Positions 7,501 to 10,887 of a DNA stretch of 10,887 bases are shown piece after piece; the stretch's first letter is position 1, and the number at the start of each line of letters is the position of its first letter. The stretch lies in contig URTC01000028.1 in NCBI GenBank assembly GCA_900550765.1, positions 1-10,887 on the forward strand, in the 5' to 3' direction. Both the position numbers and the translations under genes were made by a program. The DNA is from an uncultured Clostridia bacterium (GTDB lineage Bacteria; Bacillota; Clostridia; Christensenellales; QALW01). Below the pieces are notes generated by a model. It was not told where the DNA came from. It saw only the letters and a list, made by a program, of their open reading frames with translations, and searched no databases.

Positions 7501-10267
7501 GAAGCATCAGGGGAATGCCTATTTTAATAATATCCGCTTGGAATACAGCGATGCGGCTACAGCGGAGCAGCAGATTGGCGCGTTTGGAAAAATCAGTGTG
7601 TTCGGCAATGAGCGGTGTATCAAGCAGCAGCTGGTGCGCCGGGATAAAACGGGCACGGTGATTGAGCAGATCGATGAAGAGAATAATATCGTGTGCAGGA
7701 AGAAGCAGAAAAACGGAGCGTCGTACACGGCGTACTATGCATATGACAGTAAGCACAAGGTAGTAAAGGAACAAAACTACCGTGGTCAGATAACCGAATA
7801 TACCTATGACGGCTACGGGAACGTACTTATGACAAAGACATACCATAAGGATAAGCCGGGAGACTACAAACGTACGCAGACGGTATATGAATCGGAGGGC
7901 AGTTATGTAAAACGGGAGCTGGAAGAAAGAGCGACGTATAACGGATATACACTGTCAACGGATTACCTCAACAGCGCCAACACCGGTAAGGTAACGGTAA
8001 AAACAGAAACTAACGGCTACCAGTATCATTACGATTATGATTCGGAAACAGATGAACTCAAAAGCATTACAGTGTGGGAACCGGGAATTACACACAGCCT
8101 GCATTATACGCATTATTTGACGCTGCTGACGGGAATCAGCCTGGAGGGAATGGCCTATGGCTTTGTGCATGACGGATTTGGAAGAATCAAGAGTGTAAGT
8201 GCGGGAGGAAGCAGTCTGCTGAGCAAGGAATATACGATAGGGCAGAGAAGCACGGAAATAACGAGCTACGCTAACGGAGCACAGATAGGAACGGTAAGTG
8301 ACGGGCGCGGAAACGTGATAAAGAAAACATATAACGGCCAGACGACAGCGACGGCAAGTTATGATGCCTTCGGAAGAATGATATCCGGTCTTGACAGTGC
8401 GGGAAATAAAGGATATAATTACTATTATGACAAAGATGGAAATCTGATACATAAGAAGATCAACGGCGTAGGAAATAGATATACCTATGACGCGGTAGGT
8501 AAGGTAAAGAGTGTATATTACGGGGAGACTGGTCAGCAGTATACGTATTCGTATGATGACGCATATGCGGAGCTGCCGTATGAGGACAGCGAACTGGACG
8601 GGGTAAGCCTGAGCGGAGTATACAACAGCTGGCTGCTGAGAGACGGACTAAGGCGTCCGTGGCGAGTAACGGTAACGCCGGCAGGACAGAGCGCAACGCT
8701 GATTCAAAAGACGTATCAGTATTTGAAAACAGACCGTCAAACAGGATATGTAAGCAAAGCGACGGAACTGATCCGCGGGGTAAACAATACGGAGAGAGAA
8801 ACGTATTATACTTATGACCGCGCAGGAAACATCGCAACGATAGAAACGAGCGAATCGGGCTGTGAGAAGACGCACGGGTACTGGTATGATTATCTGAACC
8901 GGTTGACGAGGGAGGATGTCTGCGAGGCAAACCGCCGGTATGAATATACATATGACTGGAAGGGCAATATCACCGGGAAAAAGGAATATGAGCTGGATAC
9001 GGGAACGCTGCTGAGTACAAAGAGTTATACGTATCGAAGCAGCGGGTGGACGGACCAGCTGATTGGGTATAACGGAGAGAGCATCAGCTATGATGCGATC
9101 GGAAATCCGACAAGTTATTTAGGTCATAGTCTAAGCTGGAGCAATGTGCGGAGGCTGTCGAGCTACGATGGAAATACGTTCACCTACAATGCGTCGGGGA
9201 TCCGAACAAAAAAGAACAATATCACGTATACGCTGGACGGAAGCAGGATCCTGCGCGAGGAGCGGAGCGAAGGAACGCTGACTTATTATTACGGCGTGGA
9301 GGGCCTTACGGGATTCCGGTATAATGGAGTGGATTATTACTACCGGAAGAACCTGCAGGGAGATATCATAGGAATCATCAACGCGGTAGGCACGGAACTG
9401 GTCAGCTACAGCTATGACGCGTGGGGGAATATCCTGTGGACGGAGGATGATTCGGGAAGGAACCTTGCGGAACTGAACCCATACCGATACAGAGGGTATT
9501 ACTATGATACGGAAACAGGGCTGTACTATCTGAACAGCCGTTACTATGATCCGAAGGTTGGACGGTTTCTTAATGCGGATGCGATAGATTATCTTGGCGA
9601 AGACGCGGAGTTTTCCTGTAATCTATATGCGTATTGTGCCAATAATCCGGTGATGGGTTGTGATCCGAGCGGAAATTTTGCAATAACTTCATTTCTTATA
9701 GGCATAGCAATTTCTAGTTTGGTTGGCTGGGGGCTTTCACAACTTTTAGGAGAGCAGACTGCTGGCGGAGTGAGTTCTGTAGTTAATGGGGGAACTGCGG
9801 TTTATACAGGAGTAGGATTATTATCTTTTGGACCTGTTGGATGGATTGCAGGAAGTGCCTTAATTTTAATTGGTATAGGAACTATAGCATTTGGCTCAAA
9901 TGAAATTATAGAGGGTGCAGGAGGACCCAATTATATAAAAGAAATAACAGGAATGAGTAATTCTTTTTATAATGGAATGTATTCAGGATTGAACATTATG
10001 TCGTCATTAGGTTCTATGGCAGGAAATGGTTATATGAGAAATCATCCTAGATATCCAGGAAATAATCCTAATAAGTATCCTGATGGTTTTACAGAGTGGA
10101 GGGGCAAAGAACCAATTGGAGGAGATAGGGGGGCATATTATAATCCAAGAAATGGACAATCATTACATCCAGATCTTTCACATGGAGCTCCTTATGGTCC
10201 TCATTGGGATTGGAATATAAATGGACAACAATGGAGAATATATAGATTTTGGAGGAAGATGAAATAA
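4574..10267 (+). CDS. RHS repeat polymorphic toxin with DNRLRE and carbohydrate-binding-like domains
   Basis: Protein of 1897 residues with no signal peptide. In order: a charged start; the Firmicute RHS opening DGTYEARLYSEPVHYYDE; the FPVTIDP motif, then a DNRLRE-type domain (about 257-461) with a Cys/Gly/Ser-rich insert (412-433); a DUF6531-like segment (477-585, VNLYTGGLLHIHED); YD repeats (605-715); a jelly-roll carbohydrate-binding-like module (830-993, opening NLIQNGTF and closing YFNNIRLEY); a second YD block (1054-1610, for example TYDGYGNV and TYDRAGNI); the RHS core (1613-1700, GLYYLNSRYYDPKVGRF to DPSG); and a variable tip (1701-1897). In known RHS and TcC proteins the repeats form a hollow shell, and an aspartyl protease in the core cleaves after the DPxG motif to free the toxin inside. 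The start has GGGAG eight bases upstream. The next gene abuts the stop. The export route is unknown, and no secretion genes are present. Confidence 0.93.
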   Translation: MEENQKILLEAAEEKMDGREIKSKRRPNEKHFKRADGTYEARLYSEPVHYYDETTGSYEEYRSSFREEDEEYVTENGSFRAKFGKDMCREKAVEVSRNGYSVSWHALQWQTHTPPETNAGQFDEISEGPENAVVKYIAGDKELLYAAGKNYVRESIVVKQKAREYRYAFLLQTNGLMAEKEENAERIKLYPSEKAAEKKAVFTIPEPYMADAAGVCSSCVRYELCAIDTGKYILQVIADASWINEEKRVFPVTIDPDILVNDTGRYYATCESATVSEDGTRMLMHSNRRVGWSTSGENITYIQFALPAMDESYRLKSATVKLYQYGFKTNSNRIYMSVNRAGAPWRANSISWCSRPGSAEVIRTISTPCRKPDDALLINLDTVVKAWDSGQTPNYGIFLRSTETRRNAAARCISGGSSCSGGSSCGSGGNCEESKKNDYVDFYSEKSATAARRPEISIVYESVGQYMDNQETISFEVNRAGTTQVNLYTGGLLHIHEDVSAEGLKLPLSISHVYHTGVPRIGENEFGAGWKLSVRQRVLEKEYSTDDWVLKYFDAQGRTHFFERKSDGSVCDTSGLGLTLTRYPDNRYYLTDEKGTQMIFAAGTGYIQKITDIYGNSMTFTYNTANQLSMVEDGCGHQARMYYQNGRLNKMEDSKGEETTYTYSGDNLIKITYPNGRYSSFVYDSLGNLTTVTDQTGLKYRYQYDSKNRMVRATQQASYAGIYQNFTTEQTSINGEIAEIEYRGQSTAVSGSSKVKQIYNFDSQGRVMVQYQDASANSYMAEEPITPASISGYELLRNKRGYWYAAKYQSLHTAIRGGYYEAGEDCPEYRQNNLIQNGTFMYNNPGDQTPYGWSVQNGVGGCCDYGVAAESKFSNMRSYKAKGSWGGLMSIKQTVSVGSPKGNALIASAWIKGDTSSVVGGTVMWLALRLYYTDGSYASQIANYDPYYTGWQYTAAALTLAEGKQVSYAEVELCYGKHQGNAYFNNIRLEYSDAATAEQQIGAFGKISVFGNERCIKQQLVRRDKTGTVIEQIDEENNIVCRKKQKNGASYTAYYAYDSKHKVVKEQNYRGQITEYTYDGYGNVLMTKTYHKDKPGDYKRTQTVYESEGSYVKRELEERATYNGYTLSTDYLNSANTGKVTVKTETNGYQYHYDYDSETDELKSITVWEPGITHSLHYTHYLTLLTGISLEGMAYGFVHDGFGRIKSVSAGGSSLLSKEYTIGQRSTEITSYANGAQIGTVSDGRGNVIKKTYNGQTTATASYDAFGRMISGLDSAGNKGYNYYYDKDGNLIHKKINGVGNRYTYDAVGKVKSVYYGETGQQYTYSYDDAYAELPYEDSELDGVSLSGVYNSWLLRDGLRRPWRVTVTPAGQSATLIQKTYQYLKTDRQTGYVSKATELIRGVNNTERETYYTYDRAGNIATIETSESGCEKTHGYWYDYLNRLTREDVCEANRRYEYTYDWKGNITGKKEYELDTGTLLSTKSYTYRSSGWTDQLIGYNGESISYDAIGNPTSYLGHSLSWSNVRRLSSYDGNTFTYNASGIRTKKNNITYTLDGSRILREERSEGTLTYYYGVEGLTGFRYNGVDYYYRKNLQGDIIGIINAVGTELVSYSYDAWGNILWTEDDSGRNLAELNPYRYRGYYYDTETGLYYLNSRYYDPKVGRFLNADAIDYLGEDAEFSCNLYAYCANNPVMGCDPSGNFAITSFLIGIAISSLVGWGLSQLLGEQTAGGVSSVVNGGTAVYTGVGLLSFGPVGWIAGSALILIGIGTIAFGSNEIIEGAGGPNYIKEITGMSNSFYNGMYSGLNIMSSLGSMAGNGYMRNHPRYPGNNPNKYPDGFTEWRGKEPIGGDRGAYYNPRNGQSLHPDLSHGAPYGPHWDWNINGQQWRIYRFWRKMK
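8825..8901 (+). repeat. 77-bp core segment, copy 1 (inside the RHS gene)
   Basis: This part of the RHS core (codons 1418-1443, beginning GNIATIETSESGC) is repeated base for base at 10811-10887, where the window ends. Both copies have the same strand. The copies are 1986 bp apart, 662 codons exactly. The real repeat is probably longer, because copy 2 is cut by the window edge. Confidence 0.97.
9674..10264 (+). other. Variable C-terminal toxin tip of the RHS protein (Ntox37-like)
   Basis: The 197 residues after DPSG (1701-1897). Residues 1702-1721 and about 1745-1773 are strongly hydrophobic and Gly-rich, a pre-toxin segment often thought to help cross the target membrane. The last 80 residues (from RYPGNNPNKYPDG) are the likely toxin: WRGK (1842-1845), HPDLSH (1865-1870) and GPHWD (1875-1879). 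The conserved His/Asp set suggests a nuclease-like active site. The pattern recalls the polymorphic toxin type 37 (Ntox37) family from memory; that assignment is tentative. Base composition drops sharply to AT-rich at 9676 while the core before it is GC-richer, as is usual for exchanged tips. Confidence 0.7.
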
Positions 10268-10534
10268 ATGATAAATAATGATTGGCGGCTATTGTCATAT
10301 ACAGGGGAATTAAATCATAAAGAGTTTGAATTTAAAAATTTTATACCAACAAAAAAAAATGACCATGAACATTGTTATTTTTGCTGGCAAAAAATCACAA
10401 ATCAACCGATAAAAAGTGAAGATGATTTGGGAGGATATGTTACTATGACAGGAAAACGTGAAGATTGGGTTTGTCAATCATGTTTTAATGACTTTAAGAA
10501 AATGTTTGACTTTAAAGTAATGGGAGAACATTAA
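10268..10534 (+). CDS. Probable immunity protein with paired CxxC motifs
   Basis: An 88-residue cytoplasmic protein whose ATG follows the RHS stop TAA with no gap. Cys 36/Cys 39 (DHEHCYFCW) and Cys 69/Cys 72 (WVCQSCF) form a zinc-ribbon-like pair of knuckles, with His 33 and His 35 next to the first. Around them are GGYVT and DFKKMF, a pattern I recognise as a recurrent small-protein family next to polymorphic toxins, though I cannot name it. GGAGG at 10251-10255 is 12 bases from the ATG, rather far, so translation is probably coupled to the toxin stop. The same AT-rich composition as the toxin tip suggests the two moved together. The immunity role is inferred from position and size. Confidence 0.8.
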   Translation: MINNDWRLLSYTGELNHKEFEFKNFIPTKKNDHEHCYFCWQKITNQPIKSEDDLGGYVTMTGKREDWVCQSCFNDFKKMFDFKVMGEH

Positions 10535-10562
10535 TTTTTAAATAGATTGTAAAAAGTCTAAT

Positions 10563-10605
10563 AAAGGGCTGTAATCAAGGTGAAAACTAAGGTGACAGTC
10601 CTTTT
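10563..10605 (+). terminator. Likely intrinsic terminator of the toxin-immunity unit
   Basis: AAAGGGCTGT (10563-10572) pairs with ACAGTCCTTT (10595-10604) through ten positions including one G-U, with a 22-base loop that holds AAGGTG twice, and runs into TTTTATGTTTT. The T-tract is interrupted and the loop is long, so it is a moderate terminator. It begins 29 bases after the immunity stop. Confidence 0.55.
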
Positions 10606-10753
10606 ATGTTTTAAAGAAAAATATTCTGTATCATTGAGAGAGGTTCTCGTTTACATAGATAAACAAAGACACTATAAAAATAGTATTTTTGTTTTGTATC
10701 TTTCATAAAACTGTAAAATAATAATAAATAAATTTACTTTATATATTGGATTC

Positions 10754-10782
10754 TTGAAAAGGAAAAATGTATATGATATAAT
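10754..10782 (+). promoter_or_regulatory. Strong extended -10 promoter upstream of the partial RHS copy
   Basis: TTGAAA (10754-10759), 17 bases, TATAAT (10777-10782), with TG one base before the -10 (10774-10775), making an extended -10. The start would be near 10789, about 22 bases before the repeated RHS core begins at 10811. The surrounding gap is AT-rich but the combination of all three elements is uncommon by chance. Confidence 0.65.
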
Positions 10783-10789
10783 AGCTTAA

Positions 10790-10887
10790 ACGAGAAAAAG
10801 ATTTAACAGCGGAAACATCGCAACGATAGAAACGAGCGAATCGGGCTGTGAGAAGACGCACGGGTACTGGTATGATTATCTGAACCG
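10790..10887 (+). pseudogene. Start of an orphan RHS core cassette (cut by window end)
   Basis: From 10811 the sequence is identical to RHS codons 1418-1443, in an open frame that begins after TAA 10787-10789. There is no ATG, GTG or TTG in that frame before the homology and no ribosome site, so it is a 5'-truncated piece of an RHS gene, not a complete gene. In Gram-negative RHS and CDI loci, such displaced fragments carry a different toxin tip plus an immunity gene. That content would lie beyond this window. The rest of the 10606-10753 gap contains nothing I can support; a 31-codon minus-strand frame there lacks a ribosome site. Confidence 0.75.
10811..10887 (+). repeat. 77-bp core segment, copy 2 (after the immunity gene)
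   Basis: Exact copy of 8825-8901, same strand, running to the last base of the window. The match begins abruptly: the four bases before it share only one of four with copy 1. Confidence 0.97.

Noticed and set aside
10671..10689. ACTAT-AAAA-ATAGT hairpin followed by T residues
   Set aside because: The stem is almost all A-T and five pairs long, too weak for a terminator in such AT-rich DNA.

Overview
The window looks like a chromosomal segment of a low-to-moderate GC anaerobic Firmicute, most likely a gut Clostridium relative (Lachnospiraceae or similar). The reasons are strong AGGAGG-type ribosome sites, T-rich intrinsic terminators, an AraC/Gfo-Idh-MocA/sugar-isomerase catabolic layout, and a giant RHS protein of the type with a DNRLRE domain near its N-terminus. 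The genus cannot be fixed from sequence reading alone.

Layout. (1) 1-88, minus: the first 29 codons of a small lipoprotein gene, divergent from (2) a LysR-type regulator (312-1217, plus). A bidirectional terminator at 1219-1249 also serves the convergent operon. (3) 1253-3153, minus: a two-gene sugar-metabolism operon. A Gfo/Idh/MocA dehydrogenase comes first, then a TIM-barrel sugar phosphate isomerase/epimerase split by one in-frame TAA. (4) 3350-4261, plus: a divergent AraC regulator with a cupin sensor domain. It has a perfect-consensus promoter, while the operon promoter opposite has a good -10, a poor -35 and an upstream pair of identical 10-bp repeats, as expected for activation by the AraC protein. 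(5) 4262-4573: a gap holding a terminator and a hairpin-rich leader. (6) 4574-10267, plus: a 1897-residue RHS polymorphic toxin. (7) 10268-10534: an 88-residue Cys-pair protein directly abutting the toxin stop, the probable immunity protein. (8) 10535-10887: terminator, strong extended -10 promoter, then a 77-bp exact copy of an internal part of the RHS core running off the window end.

How it fits together. Regions 1-4 are ordinary regulated metabolism. Regions 5-8 are a toxin-immunity locus. The conserved, GC-richer RHS shell ends at a DPSG motif and is followed abruptly by an AT-rich 197-residue tip and the immunity gene. The partial RHS copy downstream is the hallmark of a silent or orphan tip cassette. 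Recombination between the two copies would remove exactly 1986 bp and put a different toxin tip, and presumably its own immunity gene, behind the same shell. The most notable points are that cassette with its own promoter, the tip chemistry, and the nonsense codon in the isomerase gene.
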